Source of the DNA: Marivita sp046592965
Lineage (GTDB): Bacteria > Pseudomonadota > Alphaproteobacteria > Rhodobacterales > Rhodobacteraceae
DNA length: 64,000 bases
Reading direction: 5' to 3'
Assembly (NCBI RefSeq): GCF_046592965.1
Contig: NZ_JBISBV010000004.1
Coordinates: 124,001 to 188,000, forward strand
Both the position numbers and the translations under genes were made by a program. Below, in pieces: positions 41,844-50,575 of this stretch; within the stretch, counting starts at the first letter, position 1; every line of letters begins with the position of its first letter. The notes under the pieces were generated by a model. It was not told where the DNA came from. It saw only the letters and a program-made list of their open reading frames with translations, and ran no database searches.

Positions 41844-43730
41844 TCAGCCGTTTTCGTGGAAGAACCCGTAAATGCGCTCGGCCAGGGCTTCGCTCACCCC
41901 GTCCACCACCTTCAGGTCCGCAAGATTTGCGCGGCTGACCGCCTTGGCGGAGCCGAAATGCGCCAGCAACGCGCGCTTGCGTGCCGCACCGACGCCGGGC
42001 ACCTCATCCAGCGGAGTCGCGCCGATGGCCTTTGAGCGTTTGGCGCGGTGGGTTCCGATTGCAAATCGGTGCGCCTCGTCGCGCAGGCGCTGCACGAAAT
42101 AGAGCACCGGATCATTGTGCCGCAATGCAAACGGGCGCGTTCCGGAGCGGTGGAACTCCTCCTTGCCGGCATCGCGGTCAACACCCTTGGCAACCCCCAC
42201 CATCGCCACATCTTCGACACCGTATTCCGCCATGATCTCGCGCACCGCAGACACCTGCCCGGCGCCCCCGTCGATCAACAACAGATCGGGCCACAGCCCT
42301 TTTTCGCGATCCGGGTCTTCCTTGAGCAACCGCTTGAACCGACGGGTCAGCACTTCTTTCATCATCCCGAAATCGTCGCCGGGGGTCAGATCATCGCCCT
42401 TGATGTTGAACTTGCGATATTGGTTATTCAAAAACCCGTCCGGCCCCGCGACGATCATCGCGCCGACGGCGTTGGTGCCCTGAATGTGGCTGTTGTCGTA
42501 GACCTCGACACGTTCCGGCGGCGCATCAAGCCCGAAGGCTTCGGCCAGACCGCGCAGCAGCTTGGCCTGCGTCGCCGTCTCGGCCATCCGACGCGCCAGC
42601 GATTCCCGCGCATTGCGCAGCGCGCCATCCACCAGCTCGGCCTTTTCACCGCGCTTTGGCACCACGATCTCGACCTTGCGGCCCAGCTTGTCCGACAGCG
42701 CCTGCGTCATCAGATCTTCGTTGTCGATCCCGTGCGACAGGATCAACTGCCGCGGCGGTTCCTTGGTGTCGTAGAACTGGCCAAGAAACGCCTCCAGCAC
42801 CTCGGCTTCCTCCACATCCGGCCCGACGCGCGGGTAGAAGTCGCGATTGCCCCAATTCTGGTTGGCGCGGATAAAGAACACCTGCACGCAGGCTTGTCCC
42901 TTTTCCAGATGCAGCGCGATCACATCCGCCTCGGTCACGCCGCGCGGGTTGATGCCTTGCACCGTCTGCACCTGCGTCAGCGCGCGGATGCGGTCGCGCA
43001 GGGCGGCGGCACGTTCAAACTCCATCGCTTCCGACGCCTCGGCCATCTGCGCCGCCAGAGTCTCTTGCACATGGGTCGACTTGCCCGACAGAAACCGTTC
43101 CGCATCGCGCACGCTGGCGGCGTATTCCGCCTCGCTGATACGGCCGACACAGGGCGCGGAGCAACGCTTGATCTGGTGCAAGAGACAGGGCCGCGTGCGG
43201 CTTTCAAACATCGCGTCCGAGCAATTGCGCAGCAAAAATGCCTTCTGCAACTGGTTCAGCGTCCGGTTCACCGCGCCGGCGCTGGCAAAGGGGCCATAAT
43301 ACGCGCCCTTGTCCTTTTTCGCGCCGCGATGCTTGTGGATCATCGGAAAGGTGTGCTCGGTGACATGGATGTTGGGGAAGGACTTGTCGTCGCGCAAAAG
43401 CACGTTGTAGCGCGGCTTGAGTTGCTTGATCAGGTTCTGCTCAAGCAGCAGCGCCTCGGTCTCGGTGCGCGTCGTCAAAAACATCATCGACGCGGTTTCC
43501 GAGATCATCCGCGCGATGCGCCCTGAATGCCCTGTGGGGCGCGCATAGTTCGACACCCGCGCCCGCAGGTTGCGCGCCTTGCCGACATACAAAACCCGCG
43601 CCTGTGCATCCAGCATCCGGTAGACACCGGGGCTTGAATCCAGCGTCTTCAGATAGCTTTGGATACAGGCGTACCCTGTCGATTTTGCGTCTTCCGTGTC
43701 GGTCGTCATGTCGAGATCGCGATCATTCAC
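41844..43730 (-). CDS. uvrC: UvrABC system protein C
   Basis: A 628-residue nucleotide-excision-repair nuclease that cuts on both sides of a lesion. It has an N-terminal GIY-YIG domain (SSPGVYRMLDAQARVLYVGKARNLRARV), a UVR motif (EASEAMEFERAAALRDRIRAL) at ~225-245, an RNase H-like endonuclease domain with EVYDNSHIQGTNAVGAMIV, and a C-terminal helix-hairpin-helix pair (EVPGVGAARKRALLAHFG). The start is uncertain: GTG 43730 or ATG 43709, neither with a strong ribosome site. Upstream lies the AT-rich gap. Confidence 0.95.
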   Translation of the reverse strand: MNDRDLDMTTDTEDAKSTGYACIQSYLKTLDSSPGVYRMLDAQARVLYVGKARNLRARVSNYARPTGHSGRIARMISETASMMFLTTRTETEALLLEQNLIKQLKPRYNVLLRDDKSFPNIHVTEHTFPMIHKHRGAKKDKGAYYGPFASAGAVNRTLNQLQKAFLLRNCSDAMFESRTRPCLLHQIKRCSAPCVGRISEAEYAASVRDAERFLSGKSTHVQETLAAQMAEASEAMEFERAAALRDRIRALTQVQTVQGINPRGVTEADVIALHLEKGQACVQVFFIRANQNWGNRDFYPRVGPDVEEAEVLEAFLGQFYDTKEPPRQLILSHGIDNEDLMTQALSDKLGRKVEIVVPKRGEKAELVDGALRNARESLARRMAETATQAKLLRGLAEAFGLDAPPERVEVYDNSHIQGTNAVGAMIVAGPDGFLNNQYRKFNIKGDDLTPGDDFGMMKEVLTRRFKRLLKEDPDREKGLWPDLLLIDGGAGQVSAVREIMAEYGVEDVAMVGVAKGVDRDAGKEEFHRSGTRPFALRHNDPVLYFVQRLRDEAHRFAIGTHRAKRSKAIGATPLDEVPGVGAARKRALLAHFGSAKAVSRANLADLKVVDGVSEALAERIYGFFHENG

Positions 43731-44018
43731 TCAAGGGTCCGATTCTAGGAGGTTGGCTGCACAATGGCACCCCCCATTGCAACCGTTAAGGCATCCACGG
43801 TTTCTGTGGATAACTCTGCGGAGAACTTTCAGAGGTTGTGAAATTTCCATTGTATTTCGGGAGGTTCGTAAATTTGCCTCTTTTTTAGGCTCAAGCATAA
43901 CCCATTGTTTTCAATGTTTATTTTTCTAGGCATCGAACAAGCCTATGAAAACATTAAGACTTTCGTAACGCTTTCGTAACGTCAACGTGAGCGGTGCAAA
44001 ACTTGCACGACAGGTGCA
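43731..44018. other. AT-rich intergenic region with DnaA-box sequence and tandem repeat
   Basis: This 288-bp gap is clearly richer in A+T than its surroundings. It holds TGTGGATAA (43805-43813, a DnaA box on the minus strand), two small hairpins (CAATGG/CCATTG at 43762-43779 and ATCCAC/GTGGAT at 43793-43811) and a perfect tandem repeat of CTTTCGTAACG (43960-43981). The uvrC promoter presumably lies here. I find no RNA gene or ORF that looks real. Confidence 0.6.
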
Positions 44019-44798
44019 TCATTCCACGCCGACGATGTCGGGCGTTTGCCATGCCAGATGCTGGCCGCCATCGACGCACATCAGTTGGCCGGTGACAGCT
44101 TTGGCGTCAAGAAAGTAGCCCAACGCCGCGGTGATATCATCCGGATCGGCCCCCCGCTCCAGTATGGTTCCCGCCCGTTGGGCAGCGAAATGCGCCGGGC
44201 TTTGGCGCGCGCCGCGCAAGGTCGGCCCCGGCCCAATTGCATTGACCCGGCATTGGGGCGCCAACGCCTGCGCCGCCGTTTGGGTAAGCGTCCACAATCC
44301 CATCTTGGCAAGCGTGTAGGTCATGAACTCCGGCGTCAGCTTGCGCACCCGCTGGTCGATCATGTTGACGATGAGACCTGGTGCCTCGGGTTCGTCGCCC
44401 GCGTCGCGCTCCGGCTCTGGCAGTTGCGCAGCGAAACGTTGCGTAAGGACAAACGGCGCGCGCAGGTTGCTGTCGAAATGCCGGTCCCAGCTTTGGCGAC
44501 TGGCGGATTGAAGATTGTCATACTCAAAGATCGAAGCGTTGTTCACCAGCACCGTCAGCGGCCCACCCAACCCGTCGACAGCACCTGCAATCACACCTTG
44601 TGTTTCGTCTTCATCCAGAAGATCGGCCTGAAGCGTACAGGCTTTTTGGCCCTTGGCGCGGATCAGGTCCGCCACCTCCGCCGCGCCCTCATCCGAGGAC
44701 GCGTAATGCACCGCCACGTCATATCCACGTTCGCCCAGATAAAGCGCCATGGCGCGGCCAAGCCGCTTGCCTGCACCTGTGACCAACGCTTTGCTCAT
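44019..44798 (-). CDS. Short-chain dehydrogenase/reductase, FolM/pteridine reductase-like
   Basis: A 259-residue Rossmann oxidoreductase. The nucleotide loop TGAGKRLGRAMALYLGERG has the Arg variant typical of pteridine reductases and FolM, suggesting NADPH preference. Downstream come LVNNASIFEYD and the catalytic YTLAK (context EFMTYTLAKMGLW). The segment between (PEPERDAGDEPEAPG) is a small acidic insertion. A role in dihydropteridine metabolism is inferred from resemblance. It lies 15 bp after the exchanger gene. Confidence 0.85.
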   Translation of the reverse strand: MSKALVTGAGKRLGRAMALYLGERGYDVAVHYASSDEGAAEVADLIRAKGQKACTLQADLLDEDETQGVIAGAVDGLGGPLTVLVNNASIFEYDNLQSASRQSWDRHFDSNLRAPFVLTQRFAAQLPEPERDAGDEPEAPGLIVNMIDQRVRKLTPEFMTYTLAKMGLWTLTQTAAQALAPQCRVNAIGPGPTLRGARQSPAHFAAQRAGTILERGADPDDITAALGYFLDAKAVTGQLMCVDGGQHLAWQTPDIVGVE

Positions 44799-44813
44799 AA
44801 GATTGCCCTGCCC

Positions 44814-45767
44814 CTAGCTGATGACAATGGCAATGTAGCCCAGATAGAGCGCAGACAAGGCAATGCCCCACACCCGCGTCAGATCGCGCCCGAGAAAGAC
44901 CAGCGGAATGATCACGAGCGATGCACCCAACATGACCCAGAGGTCGAATTCGAGGAACTGCGGTGCAACCGGAATTGGCGCGATCAGGGATGCGACCCCG
45001 ATGATGGCCAGCAGATTGAACATGTTCGAGCCGATGACGTTGCCCAGCGCCACATCCGCCTGACGCCGCAGGGCCGCCATGACGGTGGTTGCAAGTTCCG
45101 GCAGGGAGGTGCCCAGCGCCACGAGGGTCAGGCCGATCACGGTGTCCGAGACACCGAAAATCGTCGCGATCTCGACCGAGCTGTCCACCAGTAAGTCGGC
45201 CCCAAGCGGCAATCCGACCAAACCAAGTGCCAGGAAAACGAGGATCTTCCACCACGGCATGTTGGGGTCCGCGCCTTCGGGTTCTTCCGTCTCCGCCTGC
45301 GCCTTGCCGTTGCGGCGATGGGACAGCGCATCGCGGATGGAATCGCCCAGAATGATCGCAAGCGCGACCAGCAGGACAATGCCGGCAAGCGGATCGAACA
45401 CACCGCGAAACGCCAGCGCGATGAACAGCACCGATGAAACCAGCATGATGACATAGCTCTTGCGGGTATCGCACTGGCTGGTGTGCATCACCGCCAACAG
45501 TGCTGGAATGCCCAAGACCAGAAGGACATTGGCGGTGTTCGATCCCACAACGTTGCCCAGCGCGATGCCCGGCACATCGTTCATCGCCGCCTTGATCGAA
45601 ATCAGCAACTCGGGCGCAGAGGTGCCGAAGGCCACGACCGTCAGGCTGACGATCAAAGCCGGGATACCCATGCGCAGGGCCAGGTTGACCGCGCCGCGCA
45701 CAAGCGCGTCGCCCGCCAGCAGCAGGATCACCAGACCGACAACCACGCCGCCCCAAACCATCACCAT
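44814..45767 (-). CDS. Calcium/sodium antiporter, CaCA family (YrbG-like)
   Basis: A 317-residue membrane exchanger with two inverted alpha repeats. Repeat 1 reads VVAFGTSAPELLISIKAA and GNVVGSNTANVLLVLG; repeat 2 reads LVALGTSLPELATTVMAA and GNVIGSNMFNLLAIIG. These contain the acidic ion-binding residues. A cytoplasmic loop (RRNGKAQAETEEPEGADPNM) links the halves. ATG 45767 (MVMVWGGVVVG) is used; a longer frame upstream lacks membrane character. It is closely preceded by the small zinc-ribbon gene, which ends at 45769. Confidence 0.92.
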   Translation of the reverse strand: MVMVWGGVVVGLVILLLAGDALVRGAVNLALRMGIPALIVSLTVVAFGTSAPELLISIKAAMNDVPGIALGNVVGSNTANVLLVLGIPALLAVMHTSQCDTRKSYVIMLVSSVLFIALAFRGVFDPLAGIVLLVALAIILGDSIRDALSHRRNGKAQAETEEPEGADPNMPWWKILVFLALGLVGLPLGADLLVDSSVEIATIFGVSDTVIGLTLVALGTSLPELATTVMAALRRQADVALGNVIGSNMFNLLAIIGVASLIAPIPVAPQFLEFDLWVMLGASLVIIPLVFLGRDLTRVWGIALSALYLGYIAIVIS

Positions 45768-45768
45768 A

Positions 45769-45936
45769 TCAGCGCCCCTTTCCCGAGCAGGGACACGGGC
45801 CCTTGCCGATCCGGTAGCGGCCGCATTTGCGGCATTTGGCGCTGGCAAGGCGCTTTGCGCCGGGAATTCGCAATTTGCCGAACATGGCGAGGGCACCCAT
45901 GAAGACGAGGAAAAGGAGAACGATTTTCAGAATCAC
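45769..45936 (-). CDS. Small membrane protein with C-terminal zinc-ribbon-like motif
   Basis: A 55-residue protein starting at GTG 45936 (MILKIVLLFLVFMGALAMFG). One hydrophobic helix is followed by a basic segment and four cysteines in CRKCGRYRIGKGPCPC, a knuckle-like metal site. The start lies directly after the S49 peptidase stop and the end is 1 bp from the exchanger start, so all three genes look coupled. Function is unknown. Too small for many gene callers; a longer in-frame reading exists upstream, but it would overlap the peptidase gene. Confidence 0.65.
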   Translation of the reverse strand: MILKIVLLFLVFMGALAMFGKLRIPGAKRLASAKCRKCGRYRIGKGPCPCSGKGR

Positions 45937-45937
45937 G

Positions 45938-46735
45938 TTACAGCCCGAACCGCGCGAACTCGGCGCGCTCTTCGATGGCAGAAAGTGCATCGGATGTGAG
46001 TTTCGCACCGAAACGGCTCAGGAACGGACGGCGCTGCTCGTAGCGCCGGAACCGAACCTTGTCGCCAAAGCGGTCTTTCATCATCGGAACGAGATGGCCC
46101 ACGTCATCGGCCAACCCGACATCGACCGCGTTCTGGCCGACCCAGATTTCGCCTGTGTAAAGGTCGGGGTTTTCCCCGAGCTTGGCGCCGCGGCTGGTTT
46201 TCACCTGCTGGATGAACGTTTCATGCAACTGACCCAGCAACCGGTTCAGCCGCGCGACATCCTCTTCGCTTTCGGGGCGGAACGGGTCGAGCATGGATTT
46301 CGACTTGCCCGCCGTATAGACGCGCCGTTCGATCCCCTGACGTTGCAGGAACACATGCGCGCCGAAGCCTGCCGAGACCACACCGATGGAACCGAGGATC
46401 GAACAGGCATCTGTATAGATTTCATCCGCCGCGCTGGCGATCCAGTAGCCGCCCGAGGCGGCGACGTCTTCGACGAAGGCATAGACCGGCACGTCGGTCT
46501 CCTGCGCCAGCCGCCGGATGCGCGCGCCGATGAGCGAACTTTGAACAGGCGACCCACCGGGCGAGTTGATCTCGAGCGCGACGGCAGCGGGCTTGCCCTT
46601 GCGAAACGCCTTCTCGAGCAGGCCGCGCAGGCTGGCATCGCTGAGCGTGCCACGGGTGGTCGCCGCGATGGTGCCCTGCATCCGCACGACGGAGACCACG
46701 GGACCGGATTTGACGAAAGGGATGAAACGCTTCAT
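45938..46735 (-). CDS. S49 family serine peptidase (SppA/SohB-like)
   Basis: A 265-residue Ser/Lys-dyad peptidase. The nucleophile is Ser94 in VAASGGYWIAS, and the lysine is in TAGKSKSMLDPF (144 or 146). The fold starts VVSVVRMQGTIAATTRG and has EINSPGGSPVQSSLIGARI. It resembles SppA, which degrades signal peptides, but lacks an obvious membrane anchor, so it may be cytoplasmic or weakly attached. It is the first gene of the S49-zinc ribbon-exchanger-SDR series. Confidence 0.9.
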   Translation of the reverse strand: MKRFIPFVKSGPVVSVVRMQGTIAATTRGTLSDASLRGLLEKAFRKGKPAAVALEINSPGGSPVQSSLIGARIRRLAQETDVPVYAFVEDVAASGGYWIASAADEIYTDACSILGSIGVVSAGFGAHVFLQRQGIERRVYTAGKSKSMLDPFRPESEEDVARLNRLLGQLHETFIQQVKTSRGAKLGENPDLYTGEIWVGQNAVDVGLADDVGHLVPMMKDRFGDKVRFRRYEQRRPFLSRFGAKLTSDALSAIEERAEFARFGL

Positions 46736-46823
46736 GCAGGGTCATCTAGAATGCGGGCGCGGAGCATACAAGGCGTAGGGGGAAATATGGCCCACCAGAG
46801 ATAGGGCGCGCAGGCTGACCTAT

Positions 46824-46841
46824 TGTTTCGCGCGCGAAACA
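46824..46841. promoter_or_regulatory. Perfect 18-bp palindrome between S49 and SnoaL-like genes
   Basis: TGTTTCGCGCGCGAAACA reads the same on both strands. It lies in the 280-bp divergent gap, 89 bp from the S49 start and 175 bp from the SnoaL-like start. A direct repeat GACCTATT at 46817-46824 and 46856-46863 brackets it. The TGTTTC/GAAACA arms recall parS, but the centre is two bases too long. It may be an operator. Confidence 0.6.
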
Positions 46842-47015
46842 TTGGGGCCGAAGCGGACCTATTAAGGTTTTGTTAGGGTTTGGCCTTCGCATTCCGGTTT
46901 GACCCAGCGCGGCCAGACAGCGTGTCCGAAAACGCCCGGATCGGAGCTTGTGATCCTCGTCAAGGTCTGCGCCAAGCGGGTGTGCTATGCTTGGGTGGCA
47001 GAGAGGAGAACTCCA

Positions 47016-47393
47016 ATGGAAGAACTGGTCAAACTCGGGAGAAACTTCGTCGAGGCGATGCGGGAGCGCAGAGGCATCGCGCATGTTGCGGAACTCTATG
47101 CCGAGAACGCGGAATCGGTTGAGGCGGTCATCCCGCCCGGCCGCGATGTGCGGATCGCCAAGGGCCGGGGTGCAATTGAAGCCAAACGCGAAGATTGGGC
47201 GGCTGCACACGAGATCCACAGGCTCGAAGCGGACGGACCCTACGTCCATCCGCCAAACCTGTTCGCCGTGCGGTTCGAGGTCGAGGTGACGCAGAAAGAA
47301 ACCGGTCGCCGAATGACCATGCGCGAGATCGCGGTCTATACGGTCGAAGAAGGCAGCATTGTTCGCGAAGAATTCTTCATGATGCCGAAATAG
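47016..47393 (+). CDS. SnoaL/NTF2-like domain protein
   Basis: A 125-residue cone-fold protein of the SnoaL-like type (NFVEAMRERRGIAHVAELYAENAESVEAV, then FEVEVTQKETGRRMTMREIAVYTVEEGSIVREEFFM). Such domains bind small hydrophobic ligands or act as isomerases or cyclases; nothing here identifies a substrate. GAGAGGAG stands 7 bases before ATG 47016. It is a single-gene unit between the palindrome-bearing gap and a terminator. Confidence 0.75.
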   Translation: MEELVKLGRNFVEAMRERRGIAHVAELYAENAESVEAVIPPGRDVRIAKGRGAIEAKREDWAAAHEIHRLEADGPYVHPPNLFAVRFEVEVTQKETGRRMTMREIAVYTVEEGSIVREEFFMMPK

Positions 47394-47395
47394 GC

Positions 47396-47429
47396 AAGAC
47401 ATCCGGTAAACCGGAAAGGGATGTCTTTT
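47396..47429 (+). terminator. Terminator after the SnoaL-like gene
   Basis: AAGACATCC (47396-47404) pairs with GGATGTCTT (47419-47427), with an inner CCGG/CCGG pair, followed by TT. It starts 3 bp after the stop codon. Confidence 0.85.
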
Positions 47430-47540
47430 GCCAGGATCGCCATCGTACCGACGCCACGAGGCTGCCGGAGGTCGGACTGGTTGCACCCTGCCACAAGGCT
47501 GGTTGCCAGATTGACGGATGTCGATCCAGAAGCCGAGGCG

Positions 47541-49739
47541 TCAGTAGAAACTCTGCGGGTCGATATCTATCGCCATGCGCAGATCGCCCTTGAGCTTGAA
47601 CGGCGCAACCCATTCGGCCAGCGCCGGTTGCAAGGCGGTGCCTTTCGGTGCCTTGACCAACAGCCTGACCCGGTGGCGGCCCCGGACGCGTGCGATGGGC
47701 GCGGGCGCGGGGCCGAAAACCTGAGCACCGACGCGGCGCAGGGGTGCATCCTGACGCGCCAGCGCATTGCCGAGGTCGAACACGTCCTGCGCGTCGGTAG
47801 AGGACAGGATGATCCCGGCCAGGCGCCCGTAGGGCGGCACACCGGCGGCGCGACGTTCGCCGGCTTCCGCGGTCCAGAAATCCTGTTCATCGCCTGACAG
47901 GATTGCCCGGATCACCGGGTGTTCGGGCTGGTAGGTCTGCATCAACGCCTGCCCCGGTTTGTCGGCCCGCCCGGCCCGGCCTGCCACCTGCCGCATCAGC
48001 TGAAACGTGCGTTCGGCGGCCCGCAGGTCCGACCCTTGCAGGCCCAGATCGGCGTCGATCACGCCGACAAGCGTGAGCAATGGGAAATTGTGGCCCTTGG
48101 CGACAAGCTGCGTGCCGATGATGAGGTCGGCACCGCCGCTGGCAATGGTCTCGATCTCGGCCTTGAGCGCGCGGGCGGAGCCGAACATATCGGACGACAA
48201 TACCGCCAATCGGGCATCGGGGAACAAGGCCTGCGCCTCTTCTGCCAAGCGTTCGACCCCGGGGCCAACGGCGGCGAGCTTGTCCTCGGCGGCGCATGAC
48301 GGACAGGCAGAGGGCAACGGGACGGACTCGCCACACTGGTGGCAGATGAGGCGCTTCTGGAAGCGGTGTTCAACCATACGCGCGTCGCAATGGTCACAGC
48401 CGATCTGGTGGCCGCAGGCGCGACAGATCGTGACAGGGGCATAGCCACGGCGGTTGATGAAGAGAAGCGCCTGTTCGCCCGCCTCCATCCGTTTTTGCAC
48501 GGCGCGTTGCAGTGTGGGGGAAATCCAGCTTGATCCCGGCAGATCCTCGGCACGCATGTCGATGGCGCGCATCTCTGGCATGATCGCTTCGCCAAAGCGC
48601 GATGTGAGTTCGAGTTTGCGATATTTGCCCGCGTCGGCATTGGCCCATGATTCCAAGCTGGGCGTCGCCGAGGCAAGGATCACTTGCGCGTCGCAGATCG
48701 ACGCGCGCAGCACCGCCATGTCGCGGGCGTTGTAGAGCACGCCGTCTTCCTGCTTGTAGGATGTGTCGTGTTCTTCATCGACCACGATCAATCCCAGATC
48801 GCGGAACGGCAGGAACAGCGCGGAACGCGCCCCGACGACCAGTTGCGCACGTCCCAGCGCCGCCATTTTCCAGACGCGGCGCCGTTCTGTCACCGTGACG
48901 CCGGAGTGCCATTCCGCAGGCAGCGCGCCAAAGCGCGCCTCGACACGGGTGATGAATTCCGCTGTCAGGGCAATCTCCGGCAACAGGACCAGCGCCTGTC
49001 TGCCCTGCTTGAGGCATTCCGCGACCGCTTCGAGATAGACTTCGGTCTTGCCCGAACCTGTCACCCCCTTGAGCAGCGTTGTCGCGTAGCGCTTTGCGGC
49101 CACCGTTTCGCGCAGGATATCGGCGGCCGCGGTCTGGTCGTCGGTCAGTGCCTTGCCGCCATAGCCGGGATCGAGGCTTGGAAAGGCCGTGTCGCGCGGG
49201 CTGTCTTCCTCGCGCACCGCGCCCAGCTTGACGAGGCCTTTGACGACAGAGCTGGTCACCCCCGCCGCTTCGGCCAGTTCCTTGAGCGTCAGAGACAACC
49301 CACCCATATCGCGCAGCACGTGGAGCACCTTCTTGCGGGCGTCGGTCATGCGCTCGGGTGTGGTATCGTCCAGACGGTAGACCTTGCGCATCGAGGGCGG
49401 ATCGCCAAGCCCCGGCGCGCGGGTGGCAAGGCGCAGCATGGCAGTCATCGGGGTCAGCGTGTAGGCACCGGCTTTTTCGAGAAAGCGCATCAGCTCATCG
49501 CGCATCGGCGGCGCATCGAGCACCCGGATGACCGAACGGACCTTGGCAAGATCCCAATCACCGCGCCCCGGCCCCCAGACCACGCCAAGCACCTTGCGTG
49601 GGCCAAGCGGCACTTCGACAAAGGCACCCAGATGGCAGCCGCCTTCGGGCGCGCGGTAATCCAGCACCCGGTCCAGTGGCTGGGTGGTCAACACGCCGAT
49701 CAGCGCGCCGTGATCGAAATATCCTTGTGTCGGGGCCAT
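47541..49739 (-). CDS. priA: Primosomal protein N' (replication restart helicase)
   Basis: A 732-residue DEAH-type 3'-5' helicase that reloads the replisome at stalled forks. The N-terminal DNA-binding domain (GVLTTQPLDRVLDYRAPEG) is followed by Walker A LLKGVTGSGKTEVYLEA, the helicase box IVVDEEHDTSYKQ and the zinc-binding insert with CRACGHQIGCDHC and CHQCGESVPLPSACPSC. ATG 49739 (MAPTQGYFDHG) is the likely start. It is divergent from the fsa gene; an 80-bp gap carries both promoters. Confidence 0.96.
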   Translation of the reverse strand: MAPTQGYFDHGALIGVLTTQPLDRVLDYRAPEGGCHLGAFVEVPLGPRKVLGVVWGPGRGDWDLAKVRSVIRVLDAPPMRDELMRFLEKAGAYTLTPMTAMLRLATRAPGLGDPPSMRKVYRLDDTTPERMTDARKKVLHVLRDMGGLSLTLKELAEAAGVTSSVVKGLVKLGAVREEDSPRDTAFPSLDPGYGGKALTDDQTAAADILRETVAAKRYATTLLKGVTGSGKTEVYLEAVAECLKQGRQALVLLPEIALTAEFITRVEARFGALPAEWHSGVTVTERRRVWKMAALGRAQLVVGARSALFLPFRDLGLIVVDEEHDTSYKQEDGVLYNARDMAVLRASICDAQVILASATPSLESWANADAGKYRKLELTSRFGEAIMPEMRAIDMRAEDLPGSSWISPTLQRAVQKRMEAGEQALLFINRRGYAPVTICRACGHQIGCDHCDARMVEHRFQKRLICHQCGESVPLPSACPSCAAEDKLAAVGPGVERLAEEAQALFPDARLAVLSSDMFGSARALKAEIETIASGGADLIIGTQLVAKGHNFPLLTLVGVIDADLGLQGSDLRAAERTFQLMRQVAGRAGRADKPGQALMQTYQPEHPVIRAILSGDEQDFWTAEAGERRAAGVPPYGRLAGIILSSTDAQDVFDLGNALARQDAPLRRVGAQVFGPAPAPIARVRGRHRVRLLVKAPKGTALQPALAEWVAPFKLKGDLRMAIDIDPQSFY

Positions 49740-49819
49740 GAGTTCGGGGTTCCAGTGGTGCTCGTCTTGGGGTAAAGCCCGTGACAGAAAAGGCCAACCC
49801 ATCAAAGGACGGACCGCAC

Positions 49820-50473
49820 ATGAAATTCTTTGTCGATACCGCTGAAATCGAAGCTATTGCCGAACTCAACGATCTGGGCATGGTGGATGGTGTGACCACC
49901 AACCCGTCGCTGATCAAGAAATCGGGCCGCGACATTCTGGAGATCACCAAGGAGATTTGCGATCTGGTCGACGGTCCGGTCTCTGCCGAGGTGATCGCGC
50001 TGACCTCGGACGACATGATCGCCGAGGGCCGCAAGCTGGCCAAGATTGCCGACAATATCGCCGTCAAGGTGCCGCTTACATGGGACGGGCTGAAGGCGTG
50101 CAAGGTGCTGACGGACGAGGGCAAGATGGTCAACGTCACGCTGTGCTTTTCGGCCAATCAGGCGCTGCTCGCCGCCAAAGCGGGCGCGACATTCATCTCT
50201 CCGTTCATCGGGCGACTGGATGATCTCAACCTCGACGGGCTCGATCTGATTGCCGATATCCGCGAGATTTACGACAATTACGGCTATGAAACGCAGGTGC
50301 TTGCCGCCTCGATCCGCACCGCAAACCACATGAGCGATTGCGCCAAGATCGGCGCCGATGTGGCAACCGCGCCGCCTGCGGTGATCAAGGCGATGGCAAA
50401 CCATATCCTCACCGACAAGGGCCTTGATCAATTCGTCAAGGATGCGGCGGACGCCAAGATCAAGATCGTCTGA
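49820..50473 (+). CDS. fsa: Fructose-6-phosphate aldolase / transaldolase (TalC-type)
   Basis: A 217-residue small class I aldolase. It starts MKFFVDTAEIEAIAELNDLGMVDGVTTNPSL; the Schiff-base lysine is in IAVKVPLTWDGLKA (~80-93), and FISPFIGRLDD and VLAASIRTANHM follow. Short members act as transaldolases (as in Bacillus and most alphaproteobacteria) or as fructose-6-phosphate aldolase; sequence alone does not decide, so the symbol could also be tal. A terminator follows. Confidence 0.92.
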   Translation: MKFFVDTAEIEAIAELNDLGMVDGVTTNPSLIKKSGRDILEITKEICDLVDGPVSAEVIALTSDDMIAEGRKLAKIADNIAVKVPLTWDGLKACKVLTDEGKMVNVTLCFSANQALLAAKAGATFISPFIGRLDDLNLDGLDLIADIREIYDNYGYETQVLAASIRTANHMSDCAKIGADVATAPPAVIKAMANHILTDKGLDQFVKDAADAKIKIV

Positions 50474-50499
50474 TCTGCCACAAATCCAGGTTGCCCGGG

Positions 50500-50530
50500 A
50501 TGCGCCCTCAAAAAAAGGGGCGCATCTTTT
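50500..50530 (+). terminator. Terminator after fsa
   Basis: GATGCGCCC (50500-50508) pairs with GGGCGCATC (50518-50526) and is followed by TTTT. It lies 26 bp after the fsa stop and 46 bp before the DUF484 gene. Confidence 0.9.
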
Positions 50531-50575
50531 GGTTCACCCTGCTACGGTCTTGCAAAATATAATAACGAGGATGGC

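Noticed and set aside
43731..44018. The AT-rich gap as a replication origin
   Set aside because: Only one DnaA box is seen and no origin-typical genes (dnaA, parAB, hemE, repABC) are near.
46824..46841. The palindrome as a true parS site
   Set aside because: parS is 16 bp with an ACGT centre. This one is 18 bp with GCGCGC, so ParB half-sites would be out of register. It is kept only as a palindrome of unknown role.
47421..47897. A plus-strand frame overlapping the 3' end of priA
   Set aside because: It starts inside the terminator after the SnoaL-like gene and is antisense to the conserved priA C-terminus.
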